Positions 23,379 through 34,571 of a stretch of 64,000 bases of DNA are shown one piece after another. The notes under the pieces are model-generated. The model did not search any database. It was not told the origin of the DNA and worked only from the letters and a program-made list of their open reading frames with translations. The stretch is taken from contig NC_133538.1 in assembly GCF_048544455.1 (NCBI RefSeq), positions 253,380,491 through 253,444,490 of the forward strand, written 5' to 3'. This DNA comes from Silene latifolia. Taxonomy: Eukaryota > Streptophyta > Magnoliopsida > Caryophyllales > Caryophyllaceae. Made by a program: the position numbers and the translations under genes. Numbering within the stretch: position 1 is the first letter of the stretch; each line of letters begins with the position of its first letter.

Positions 23379-23695
23379 GGTAACAAAGGTCGAGCGGGAC
23401 CTTAAAAACCAGCGCTGACCGGGAGGCAACCCGGATTGTATACATTCTTGTAATTTTGTTTTTGAACTCTTTAATTTTCGTGTGTGTGTGTGTGTGCGCT
23501 TTTTTTCTTTTTAGTTCAGTTTCTGTCACCAAGTGCTTTTGCAGTATGTACGCACATCTTCTGCCTATAGTAGACGGTCAAAAAGAAGAAAAACACGCCG
23601 TTGTTCAGGTAAGAAAAGTCGATCGACTGAGAGGAATAGTCGATCAACCAAAATCAAAAGCAGAACCAGCGGAAAAGTCGATCGACTGAAACAAT
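23379..23695 (+). other. A post-polymerase region: hairpin and TCGATCGA cluster
   Basis: A 5-bp stem-loop CCGGGAGGCAACCCGG lies at 23419-23434, shortly after the integrase stop; the same sequence occurs in E4 at 38276-38291. A (TG)n run lies at 23480-23496. Three GTCGATCGAC/GTCGATCAAC motifs lie at 23619-23688, immediately before the CACTA insertion and its AAT target duplication (23693-23695). Confidence 0.7.
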
Positions 23696-24018
23696 CACTA
23701 CTACAAATACAGGCAACCACAACGGCCCTTTAACAACGCTTATTCACGAAAATCATCAAAACACGTTGTAGAATTTGTTCCGCGAATTTTACCAAACTTA
23801 ATGACAACGGTTATGTGTTGTTAATCGTTGTTATTGGTTTTAACAACGGGTCATACTTAAACAACCGTTGTTAATGAAAAAACTAATAACAACGGTTAAA
23901 TTTTAACCGTTGTTAATGGTTTGGCGCCAAATTAGTGAAAAGTAATCACAACGGTTATATTAGAACCCGTTTTTAATACGTTTTAACAACGGTTGTAGAC
24001 TCAATAACCGTTGTTATT
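23696..24018 (+). repeat. CACTA 5' terminal and subterminal repeat region
   Basis: After the terminal CACTACTACAAATACAGG there are about nine CAACGG/CCGTTG motifs in both orientations, several forming inverted pairs such as AACAACGG...CCGTTGTT. Subterminal repeats of this kind are the binding sites of the TNPA-type protein in En/Spm. Confidence 0.85.
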
Positions 24019-24363
24019 AATATTATGAAAATCTTAAGAACAACATATTGCTTTATTCTGCTATACGCTACAAACACAAACACAAGCTAATACTGCTACT
24101 ATATCATCCTCCATTCCTCCTTGATCGTCTCTCTATCTTCATCTCCGTCCTTTGTTGTCACGTCTTCTCTCCTCATCGCGCGTGTTTATCAATCGGTATA
24201 TATATGTTTCTTAGCAACGCTTATTATAACTAGATATAAGATTTTTTGGGTTATTATCTAATTTGTTGATAATTTAGCTTAATTGCTTTCCTGAATTTCG
24301 TTTATTTGTTTGCCTATTATTGTATTTTCTGAATTAGTTGCCTATTATTACGAATGTAGAATA

Positions 24364-27300
24364 ATGACTCGAACTTGGATGAATGATGCAAATATGAGTG
24401 ACCGCACCTACAAGGATGGTTTAGCTGAATTTTATGAATTCGTTTTGAACAATTTGAAAGGTTCTTCTAGTATTGCATGTCCTTGTGAAAGATGTGGTAA
24501 TATTAGCTATATGGCTTTTATGGACGTTAAAATACACCTAGAAAAGTGGAGATTTAGTCGATCCTATACACTTTGGATTTTTCATGGGGAATCATTAGAG
24601 GAAGAGAATAACTCTGAAGAAGATGATGTTGAGGTACACGAAAGGCTAACTGATGATCCTGAGTTTGCCGAGTTTTTGAGTTGGAAGAGTTGGAAGTAGA
24701 GAAGTTGAAGGTTGGGTCTATAGATAATGAAGAGAATGATGATGAGTCCATTGCTTTTGAAGATGTAGGTGATGACACTAGTAATTGGGATGACCTTAAC
24801 AACATATATGAGAAGTTGTGTGAGTCCGAAGCACCTCTGTATCCTGGTTGTAAGTTCACAAAAATGTGTACTGTGGTGAAGTTGTATAATATCAAGGGGG
24901 CAAATGGGGTGAGTGACACGTGTTTCACTAGTTTTTTAGCCTTGATAAAGGAGTTGCTTCCTGATGGTAATGTTCTACCTGTTAAGACATATGAGGCGAA
25001 AAAACTAATAAGAGGAGTGGTATGAAATATGAGAAAATACATGCATGTCCAAATGATTGCATATTGTATCGGAAATTATATCAAAACTTAACCAATTGCC
25101 CTAAATGTTTGGAGTGGCGTTATAAGGATAAGGAAGGGATCCTGGCTAAGGTGTTGTGGTATTTTCCATTGATACCAAGAGTCATAAGGATTTATGCGAA
25201 TCCCGATGATGCAAAAATGTTAACTTGGCATGAAACAGGAAGAATAAATGATGGAAAGCTAAGACACCCGGCAGATGGTAAGCAATGGAAATCGTTCGAC
25301 GCTAAGTATCCCGAGTTCGGCAATGAACCTAGAAACTTACGTCTAGCGCTGTCGACTGATGGAATGAACCCACACGGAAACATGAGTAGCCAACATAGTA
25401 CTTGGCCAGTAGTGTTGGCTATTTATAACTTACCTCCATATGTGTGCATGAAAAGAAAGTATTTGATGTTGTCGTTGTTAATTTCCGGCCCTAAACAACC
25501 TGGAAATGATATAGATGTATATTTGGAACCTCTTCTAGATGATTTGCGATTGTTGTGGGATAGTGGGATAGAAGTATTTGATGCATATAAGAACGAAACT
25601 TTCAATTTGAGAGCGATGTTATTGTGTACAATAACCCGACTATCCGACTTATGGCGACCTTTTGGGCACACAGTTCATGGGAAAGAGGCTTGTCCATTGT
25701 GTGGGGAGGATATCGAGTCCGAATACTTGAAGTCTTCTCGTAAGTATGTGTATATGGGAAATAGGAGGTTCTTGTATCATGACCATTGTTATCGCAAGAT
25801 GCGGAAAGCATTCAATGGAAGACAAGAACTTCGTCAACCTCCTAGAATTTTGAGTGGGCATGAAGTTTATCGAAAGTAAAACATATTGAGATAGATTATG
25901 GGAAGAAGAGCGGCTCTAAATTGTCTACTCGTGGGTATAAGAAAAGATCCATATTTTTTGATAAACTTCCATATTGGCCTGATCCGGAGGTCGGCATTGC
26001 CTCGATTTCATGCACATTGAGAAAAATGTCTGTGATAATATTATCAATACCCTTCGAATGTTCCTGGTAAAACAAAGGATAACGCCGCAGCTAGGGAAGA
26101 TATGAAAATGATGGGTATTAGGCTAGAGTTGGCACCACAGAAGAGAGGTAATCGTACATTTTTACTTACTGACTTTTACCCTTTCACGGAATGAGAGAAA
26201 AGAGTTCTGTGCATGCTTGAATGGAATTAAAGTGCCACATGGTTATTCGTCGAACATCAAAAGCCTAGTGTCGATGCAAGACCTAAAACTCACCAGGTTA
26301 AAGTCACATGATTGTCACACTTTGATGCAACAATTACTACATGTGGCTATTCGTTCCATTTTACATGAAAAGGTAAGATATGCTATAACTAGATTCTGTC
26401 TCTTCTTCCAGTCCATATGCGAGAAAGTCATCGATCCCGATGACGCGGATTCATTGCGGGACCTCGTTGTAACATCTCTTTGTCGATTGGAAATGTATTT
26501 TCCACCCTCTTTCTTCACTATCATGATTCATCCGACCATTCACTTGGTTAGGGAGATTTTGTACCTTGGGCCCGTGTACTTGAGATACCAGTATCCTTTG
26601 GAAAGATTGATGAAAGTCTACAAGGACTATACATCTAATCGGTATCGTCCAGGAAGGTTGTATTCTTTGAACGCGCTATTTTAGACGAAGCTCTTTCATA
26701 TTGTTACGCTCATCTCTCCCCGAAGGAGTTGATTGGCGTTCCTAAGAATCGTCATAGTGATTGGATGACCGGAAAAGGTATTAGGGGCCGGGTTGAAAAA
26801 ATTGTGACACGTGAAATGTTGCATTTAGCACACATGTATGTGCTAAACAACGAAGATGAGGTGCAACCTTATATTCAACAACACAAAGATGAGCTCAAAT
26901 ACGATCACCAAAACAAGACCGAGAAGTGGATTGCGAACGAGCATACGAAGACGTTTCAAGAGTGGTTTAGGAATATTGTCTTACGGTATTGATCAAACCT
27001 GGTGATGACATCTCTCCTAGGTTACTACGTCTTGGTTTAGGTCCAAATGCCAGGGTCACCTTTTACAACAGTTTTGCCATTAATGGATATACTTTTTACA
27101 CCCGCGAGCAAGATGAGGTGAGCACAATGCAAAATAGTGGTGTGAGTTCTGAATTTGAGGCAATGCACTTTGCTACTTCAAAAGATAAAAAGCCTATTTG
27201 GGGAAAATGCCTTTATTATGGTGTTATTCAAGAAATATTGGTACTAGATTACATTGATTTCACAATGCCTTTGTTTCGATGTAGCTGGGTTGATAACAAC

Positions 27301-27710
27301 ATCCATTGTGTCCGAAAGGATAAGATGGGATTTACGTTGGTCAATCGGGGTAAGGTTGGCAATAATAAGGATGATCCTTTCATAATGGCATCCCAAGCTA
27401 AACAAGTGTTCTATGTCACCGATCCTATGGATAAGAAGTGGTCTCGTTGTCTTGTCTATAAGGAAAAAAGGAGTAGTCCATCCGATAATGATGATGATGA
27501 TCGGGATGTCGTTTTTGAGGGAATGGATCAGTCTACCACTGTATCTTATTTCGACGATGTTGACACTGATCATGAGGACACGAAAGCATCTATATGCGTG
27601 ATGACCATGGTGAAGGTATTTGGGTTAACGAAGAAACTATGACATCCAAGAAACGTCCCCGATCCCGAGATAGTTCATCGGGACACGGTATGCATGCATC
27701 TTTGGTGTAA
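24364..27710 (+). pseudogene. TNP2-like CACTA transposase
   Basis: This is the DDE transposase of the element, acting on its ends in the nucleus. From the ATG at 24364 the transposase-associated domain is clear (TYKDGLAEFYEF, CPCERCGN, YTLWIFHGE). After a shift near 24690 comes an acidic linker, and from 25022 the TNP2 domain: CPKCLEW, the WHETGR and RHPADGKQWK segments, LALSTDGMNPHG with the likely first catalytic Asp, and CPLCGED. DFMHIEKNVCDNI is seen in a broken frame near 26005-26040. A DUF4218-like part (26217-26684) and a DUF4216-like part (26989-27600) follow. The true C-terminus is probably in the frame ending at TAA 27710. Several frameshifts make it a pseudogene unless some gaps are introns. 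Confidence 0.88.
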
Positions 27711-27837
27711 GTTGTCTTATTTTCTTGATCTTATTATTAGATGTGGATGTTGGTGTTGAAATTCTTTGAATAATGTTGCGGTATGTATTGTTACGAGTTT
27801 GGATGTAATGGAATTGATAATTTTTAAAAAAAGAGGT

Positions 27838-28082
27838 TCAACAATAACAACGGTTATATTTAAATTACCCGTTGTTAATACTTTCAACAACGGTGTAGTA
27901 CCTCTACCCGTTGTCAATTATTTTTTTTGACATATTTCATTTTGGCGCAAATTTGGTGAAAATATATTACAACGGGTATATTTTACCCGTTGTAATAAAC
28001 TTTTGACAACGGTTTACTTTTATTGACCCGTTGTTATTAACATAAAACAACGGTTCTTCGTTGAGCACCCGTTGTTAATAGT
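27838..28082. repeat. Internal cluster of subterminal-type CACTA repeats
   Basis: About ten CAACGG/CCGTTG motifs in alternating orientation lie between the two genes. The cluster includes a GGCGCAAATTTGGTGAAAA segment, resembling GGCGCCAAATTAGTGAAAA at 23923, followed by a stretch of CACAAACACAC similar to 24070-24083. It looks like a second copy of the element's 5' subterminal region placed in front of the second gene. Confidence 0.75.
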
Positions 28083-28581
28083 TTGTCTTAATAAAAAACT
28101 AATATAGAAACCCATCCAGCATGCCATACACAAACACACACAACATTATTACTCCAACCGTTGGTATCCTGTGTTAATTCTTCTCTCTTCCTCGCTTTTT
28201 ACATTCTCGTCGCCGGCCGTCGCCCAGTTTCCGAAGCCCAGATTCCGTTGCCTTCCCTTATCATCCTGCTCATTCTCTTTATCATCATCATCAACAGGTA
28301 TGTTCACTTTAATTTTGTGTTTCGTCATTAGGGTTTTAAGACGATCATCTTGTTTCTTTTTTCATGCATCTGTTTGTTTTTCGTTTTCTTTGTTATCTTT
28401 ATCATCCCGCATCATCTACTTTACTCCTCTTATCAGGGGTTAGGATTTTAGAAGCTCAATCTGTTGTTTTAAATTTTCATTCCTATTAGGGTTTAGGGTT
28501 TTAGATAATACTCTGCATGTACGTTATTGTTAAGTTGTTCATTTCCAGCTATATCATTCATATTTGGGTTTTAGGATTATC

Positions 28582-30600
28582 ATGGGTGAAAAACGTAAAA
28601 GAAGTCAAAAGAATAATGAGCCTGGTGATAATAAGCCTGGTGAGAGGGGTGCTACGAAGTGCAAGAGAGTCCTTGCGACTATAGCCGCTAAACAGTGTTC
28701 GAAATAACATGGAGTGAGATGGGTTTCCCTCTTTTGGTCCAAATGCGGGTCTTTTCTCCGGTTGGATTGGTGCTTGCACAAGACAGTTTGTGCCTATCCA
28801 TTTAGATGATGTTAGAACTTTGAATCCAAAATTGGCGGAGTTATACTTGGCTCGTGTAAAGGAAGGCTTTATTATACCCGATAAAAGCCATGATGAGTAT
28901 TTAATGCATAAGGCCGCGGATGTCCACAGCGGTGGAAGTGTGGCGTTGCTAGGGATTGGTTGTATGTGGACAAGGCAACGGGGAGATGCGTAAGAGCCCA
29001 CCAGGAAAACAAGTGTCCCACCATCAAGCGGGAAGAATGGGATCTTTTCAAAAAGATGAGAACTACGAGAAGTTTCGGGTTAAATATCCTCGCCTTTTAA
29101 CGATTTACCTATCATTTTTTTAATTAATGAGTCCTTTATATAATCTTTTTATTATCTCATCTACTTGCGCTTTTATATAATTATTTGAAGGCCGTTAGCA
29201 AAAGAAATCGTGCTAACATTTCATGCAAGAAGGGGAAATTCTATGGTTCTCGAGGCGGATTCTGAGAAAGATAGAAGAGGACCTCGTAAGTAGCATGCAT
29301 TATTGCCCTGTGAGACTTTATTTTTTTAATCACACTTGGACTTGCATTGATACACATTTACGTGTATAAATGTTACCATGTTAATGTGTAGGTGGCAAAG
29401 GGAGTGAAAGAGGTGGATCGGCATGTAACTTATAAACATGGGCACACGCCTAAAGGATCCCGGTCGTCGCATGACAAATACGATGAGGAAGTTTTGGCCA
29501 ACATAGTAAGCATTATTTTATTAAGACGAGTTCATTACTAACTTTATTATTTTAGTCACAAATATAATTTGAAGTTTATTTAATATATTATAGGATAACG
29601 TATTGAAAGAGGTAGAAGAAGGGAAATTCACTCCCAGTGGTCGTAATGACGTTCTTGCTAGAGCGATCGGCCGACCCGAACATCCAGGTCGTTTGAGGGG
29701 CGTCCCGTTACAGGTTGGAGTAACGAAATATTATGGGAAAAGCGCCCTTGAGATAAAGAAGAAAAGGAAGACTAAGTCCGAGAACGCCGACATGGTAACA
29801 TTTATTCTATTATTTTCATTTAAGTTCAATTCACATGTTATTGTTGGGATAAAATTGCTGACACATTACATTCTTGGTAAGCGACTTGATTAATGGCATC
29901 CGTACTACTAAAGTGAATGCTTTGGAGGTAAGCTTTCCGAAGAAGAAGTGAAGATGATGGAGGATGTCATTTCTAAAGGGGTAATAATAAGGTACAACAG
30001 ATTGGTGAAGAGGCCGCTACTACCTTGGCAATACATGAGAAGGAAGTATCGGTCAACGAGATTCGAAAGATCGGTACCTAATAATGCTTTCAAGTTGTAA
30101 CAACTAAAGCCGATCGGTACCTAATACTTCCTTATTTTTCTTTTGTTTTTTTTTTTTGGGTAAGATCAGGGGGTGTGTTCACTTTGCCAACCCGACATGG
30201 TGCCATTGAATTGGTTAATTTTATTAGGTAAATAATGGGTCTGAAAAGGAGATGCAACTTGATGAGAAGGCGGTGATGGAAAACAAAGATACATCCCCTT
30301 CAAGTCGGTTCCCTGTTTTTTGTTAAGGTATGCATGAAGTGTTTAATTAGTTAAATTTATATGAATCTTTTGAAGTTTGTGCAAAAATCGGCCTCGAGAT
30401 GAGAAAGCGTTTTTGCAAAATCTTTTGAATCTTTGAAGCGTTTTTGCAAAGATATAATAATGTATGTATGTGTATATTCTTCAGGCCGTAAACAAGAGGC
30501 CGTTATTCTTGTCGACCCTAATAGAATCGAAAAGCCACCGTGCGTGTTGGCCGGGGTCTCGTAGAAAACAAATCTGCAGCAATGAAAGCGTAGTTCATGG
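28582..30600 (+). pseudogene. CACTA second gene, Transposase_24 (TNPA-like) region
   Basis: It begins at ATG 28582 with a short basic segment (MGEKRKRSQK). After a stop and shift come FGPNAGLFSGWIG, PIHLDDVRTLNPKLAELYLARVKEGFIIPD and, in a broken frame, WLYVDKATG. Later exon-like pieces include NISCKKGKFYGSRGG (about 29210-29260), YKHGHTPKGSRSSHDKYDEE (about 29430-29490) and GRNDVLARAIGRPEHPGRLRGV (about 29640-29705). The HGHTPKGSR and EHPGR segments are typical of the Transposase_24 family carried by plant CACTA elements. Pieces are separated by AT-rich, intron-like sequence, but exact splice sites are not assigned. Family function: binding subterminal repeats or assisting transposition. Confidence 0.7.
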
Positions 30601-31269
30601 CGAAAAACTTTTGCCGAATCATAGAATAGTAGAGATAACTACAAATCAATCCAGGCCATGAAAAATTTCCACCGCCTGTCCCGGTTCGTGACGACATTAC
30701 CATTCGGGAGATGCGCTTGGAAGTTTCATCCAATGGCCTGATACTCACATCTACTTGGCGAAGATATCTCCGCCGCCTCACTTTGAAAGCCGAGCAAATG
30801 GAAAGCAGTTGGGGTTAGAAGAAATACCTTTATATATATATGTGTTACATTTTTAATTGTTGAATGTTTTTATATGTTAAATTTATATGTTATTTTTTTT
30901 TTGTAGGGAACAAAAAAGGCGGCTTTGGCGGATAAGCCTAAGTCCACAGACATGCCAACGACCTCGACTTCACAACAACTTGATGAGGTATGTATTTAAT
31001 TAACTTCTCCATTTTTTTAAAAATTAACCTCACCCCTTTATTTATATTTTGTCTGTATTTATAAAAAGCATGGTAATTTTGTGTAGGGGACAAAAAAGAC
31101 TGATAAGCCTAAGTCCCCAGTCCTACCTGCTACTACTACCTCATAATTGAAAGAGCAGGTTGACGAGGTATTTAATTAAGTACGCTTTTATTTTTATTAC
31201 TCCAACTAGGATATGTTACCTTTGGATTTTTTATTATTTTAATTATCTATACTACATGTGTTTGGTGGT

Positions 31270-32700
31270 AGTAGCACCACATCAAAGACTCATTCTTTCC
31301 GGTCGTGAAAGTTAGGAGTATAAACTCCACACAATATAAAGGGAAGGATTACATGCAAAAAGTAAGAACGGGGACGATGATGAGACTGTATGAGGAGGTT
31401 GGCCATCGCATAGCCTCCGAGCAACTGATAATTATTCCGCTCGAGGAGGATATTCTAGGGCTGAGCGCCAAGCGCTTATATCATGGGATCTCGCTAGCCG
31501 TAAATTTGGACTAGACCAGATTGATATAGCACACATATTTGTTTGGATGAAGTAAGTTTCTTAATAAATAATTTCATAGTCTAATATTCGACTACTAGGT
31601 AGATAGTGTTTTAAATACCGGAATTAATACCGTAATAATGTAGGATATTGCAATTGAGAGTGATCCCCGAGAAGAATATTCCTTCTGATCAATACGGATT
31701 CCTGTGCCCCTATGTTTTATCTTTATTTGTTCCGGATTTCTCGTTCGAACAACGGGTAGATTATATTGCTCAGTAATTGTGTGACAACCAAGAAGCGATT
31801 TTTGGCGCTTATAATGAAAAAGGGTAATAAACAAATTAATATTACGTTTCCCCTACAATTGCATTTTCATAACTAATATATGTACTTGTTAATAATGATG
31901 ATGTCTCTTGATGTAGGACTCATTGGGTGCTAGCAGCCATCATGCCGACAAAGAAAAAAGTTTTCTGGTTGGACTCTTTACATCATCAACCAAGCGAGAC
32001 TTTTAAGCACTTGATTAAAATGTAAGTTTATAATACTGATTTATTTATAATAACATTTTAAATTTTTATTTATAGAAAAAAGCTCGTTCATATTTTTGCC
32101 CCTAAAAAAATTAGTTTCTGCCTCCTTTTTTATTTTTTAAAAAAAGGGCCTTTAAGAAGAAAAGAGCAAACGAGGAGGATCAACCCACGAACGATTCGAT
32201 GTTGGCCCCGATTTTATTACGATAACAGTGGGTACGTGCTCAAATACAATAACATTAAGTGCAAAAAATGTGTTTAATACTAATACAATACCTAAAGTTC
32301 AAGATTCTCATGTGAGCCTTCTCTCGTCTGTTTTTTATTTTATGTAATAATAGGCCCCTCACCAGCCGGATAGCATACAATGTGGATACTACGCTTGTCG
32401 GTTCATGTTGGAGATTATTAGGCGAAGATATCTCGTTATTCCAGAAAGGGTTAGTAATAATTTAAACATGTGTTTATTACTTTTTTTTAAATTAGAGCTA
32501 ATGTTGTCTTGCAATTCTTTCGCTATATATACCATGATGTTGCTAATGTTGTCTTGCTTTCTGCTATATATACCATAATGTATTCTCTTTGTTTTTTCCG
32601 TAGTATGTAATCAACTACCAGTCAATGATTGAGCAATACTCAAGTATAGATATAGACGAGGTAAGAGACATGTGGGGCAACTACGTCTTAGAATATATAT
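31270..32700 (+). pseudogene. CACTA second gene, Ulp1-like (C48) cysteine protease region
   Basis: The catalytic triad is visible in separate exon-like blocks: THWVLAAI with the His codon at 31921, KKVFWLDSLHH with the Asp codon at 31972, and SIQCGYYACRFM with the Cys codon at 32381. Upstream blocks are SEQLIIIPLEEDILGL and DQIDIAHIFVWMK (the latter in a shifted frame), and a SDQYGFLCPYVLSLFVPDF block with a later TAA. The last block (about 32604-32700) ends at a TAG in front of the 3' subterminal repeats. Ulp1-like domains process SUMO-type modifiers; several plant transposons carry them. It is most likely the C-terminal half of the Transposase_24 gene, not a separate gene. Confidence 0.72.
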
Positions 32701-32974
32701 AGATAGAAATGCATGATACTATACTCACAGTTTAGATCAGCTTATTAGTAATTTTTTTGTTGAAGTTAGGGAATGATTAATTAGTTCATGTAAATTCAAC
32801 TCCTTGTAATTATATATATATATATATGATGCTGCTGTTGTATGTGGTTGAATTGAATCTATTGAGTTCTGATGAACCCAGCTATGATTTATGCTGGTGC
32901 TGGTATATGGTGCTGCTGATATATGCAGGTTTTTGAATGGCATGAAACAAATTTAGTTTTTCAGAACATTAGGT

Positions 32975-33497
32975 GTACGTAATAAAAACGGTTACTAAAA
33001 AAAACCGTTGTGAATACCTTTCACAACGGTTAATAAAACTAACACCGTTGTGAATGACATTTACAAATACCACAAGATAATATTCAACAACAAAGGTTTT
33101 AATCAAAGAACCGTTGTTAAAAGTATTCACAATTTTGGAGGTAAAATTACAACAACGGGTATTAAACAAATAACCGTTGTTACTAACAATTTCAACAACG
33201 GGTATGTAACATAAACCCGTTGTCAAAAGACTTCACAATTTTGGAGGGAAAGTTACAACAACGGTTATACATACGACAACCGTTGTTATATAATTCCCTC
33301 CAAAATTTTGAAACACTTTCTACAACGGAGAGCATCCAATAACAACGGCTTTTAACCGTTGTGAATAATTTAGACAACGGTTCCACTAAATAAGCAAACC
33401 GTTGTAAATACCTTCTACAACGGCCGCTTTAACAACGTCCGCTTTTTTATTTTACAACGGTTTTTACCCGTTGTTATAGGCTGTATCTGTAGTAGTG
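32975..33497 (-). repeat. CACTA 3' subterminal and terminal repeat region
   Basis: About eighteen CAACGG/CCGTTG motifs lie in both orientations before the terminal CTGTATCTGTAGTAGTG. A TTTTGGAGG(T/G)AAA(A/G)TTACAACAACGG segment is repeated near 33132 and 33239. The region is longer and denser than the 5' one. Confidence 0.85.
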
Positions 33498-33500
33498 AAT

Positions 33501-33930
33501 AGTCGATCGACCAAACTCAAATGCCCAGAATTCAGAAAAGTCGATCGACCAATCCACTAGTCAATCGACTAAAATTGTTTAAGCAGCGTTCTTTTAAGTG
33601 ATAGGAGGAAGTATGTTAAATTATTTTTGTGTTCTAATCTTGTTTAATATGCTTATAAACCCTTTGTATTGTTTTAATTTAAGAAAAAAAACGGTAAATG
33701 GTGGATTTAAAACGATTTCAGGAATGATTTATTTTGCCCGAATCTGGACGCGGGCTTTGCGCGAAAAGGGCTGCGTTTTGCGCGATTTTAGACGGGTTTT
33801 CCCTGTTTTGCGCTATATAAACCTTTCAATCTGATTAGGGTCACTGTTTTGCGCAAATTTCTGTCACAGTCAAGTGTTATTTGTTCGCCTATCTAATTTG
33901 TGGGTTATTTTTTCTGAAATTTCAGAAATA
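33501..33930 (+). other. A leader before the env-position ORF
   Basis: It starts with three TCGATCGA-type motifs (33501-33569), continuing the cluster cut by the CACTA element. An AT-rich stretch follows, then a pyrimidine-rich run ending in TTTCAG at 33921-33926, a splice-acceptor-like sequence 5 bases before the ATG at 33931. Confidence 0.55.
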
Positions 33931-34571
33931 ATGGAAGGCAAGAGGAGACGTACAGCTGGGCAGTCTTTGAGCCGCGACAGAGGCAGCAGCAGCGGTCAAG
34001 GTTCACAATTAACAATTACTGATTTGGTAATTCATGAGGCCATCGATAGTCTACCTGACTATCCTGAGGTACATTTCACGACATAGGTTCAAAAAGACCG
34101 CTTCATTATGCTGACTCGTCTTAGTATTACCCGGACCCATTTTCTAGACTGGGAGAGTTTGCTTAACTTGGGTTTTTATCAACCTGTTTTTGACCTCCTA
34201 AATGGAACGGGTATGATGGGGCTGACCACTATGCGCGAGTATACTTATCTCGTGCCAACCCTTGAGTTTTTTAGCTCCTTTCGTTACTACGCAGGAGATT
34301 ATGACAGGGAACCAACCGGAAATTGTATTTATTTCCGTCTTTTCAACCGGAAATTTGCTATGTCTTTAGCCGCTTTTGGCGGCTATCTTGGTTTATATAG
34401 TGAGGGGGAGCACAACCCACCTAGGAAAGTGACCGATTTATGTGGGGGGCTATTTCGGACAACTTTTAGGGTCGTAAGAGGGGTCAGTTTGTACACCACC
34501 CCCCTGTTCGTTTCTGGCTTCGGTTGGTTGGTAACACCATCTTTGGTCGAAAAGAGTCTAACAATGTTAAT
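33931..34571 (+). pseudogene. Athila ORF1-type (env-position) protein, N-terminal part (A)
   Basis: The ATG at 33931 (MEGKRRRTAG) opens a frame with a TAG at 34084, a likely CAG-to-TAG change. The family region follows: WESLLNLGFYQPVFDLL, GLTTMREYTYLVPTLEFFSSFRYY cut into pieces, IYFRLFNRKFAMSLAAFGGYLGL. One frame change occurs shortly before 34560. E4 then splits the gene; the remainder is at 41382. The protein is the counterpart of those in E1 and E5. Confidence 0.82.

Larger units (their letters stand above)
23696..33497 (+). mobile_element. En/Spm (CACTA) DNA transposon, 9802 bp
   Basis: It starts CACTACTACAAATACAG and ends CTGTATCTGTAGTAGTG, forming near-perfect terminal inverted repeats. 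It is flanked by the 3-bp target duplication AAT (23693-23695 and 33498-33500), as CACTA elements make. It carries two genes on the plus strand: a TNP2-type transposase and a Transposase_24/Ulp1-like gene. Three clusters of AACCGTTGTT-type motifs lie at both ends and between the genes. Coding regions contain frameshifts, so this copy looks non-autonomous, though its ends are intact. Confidence 0.95.

Noticed and set aside
33931..34571. Env-position ORF as a true retroviral envelope
   Set aside because: No convincing signal peptide, fusion peptide or membrane anchor is visible in any of the three copies; only position and ATHILA ORF1-type motifs support the call.
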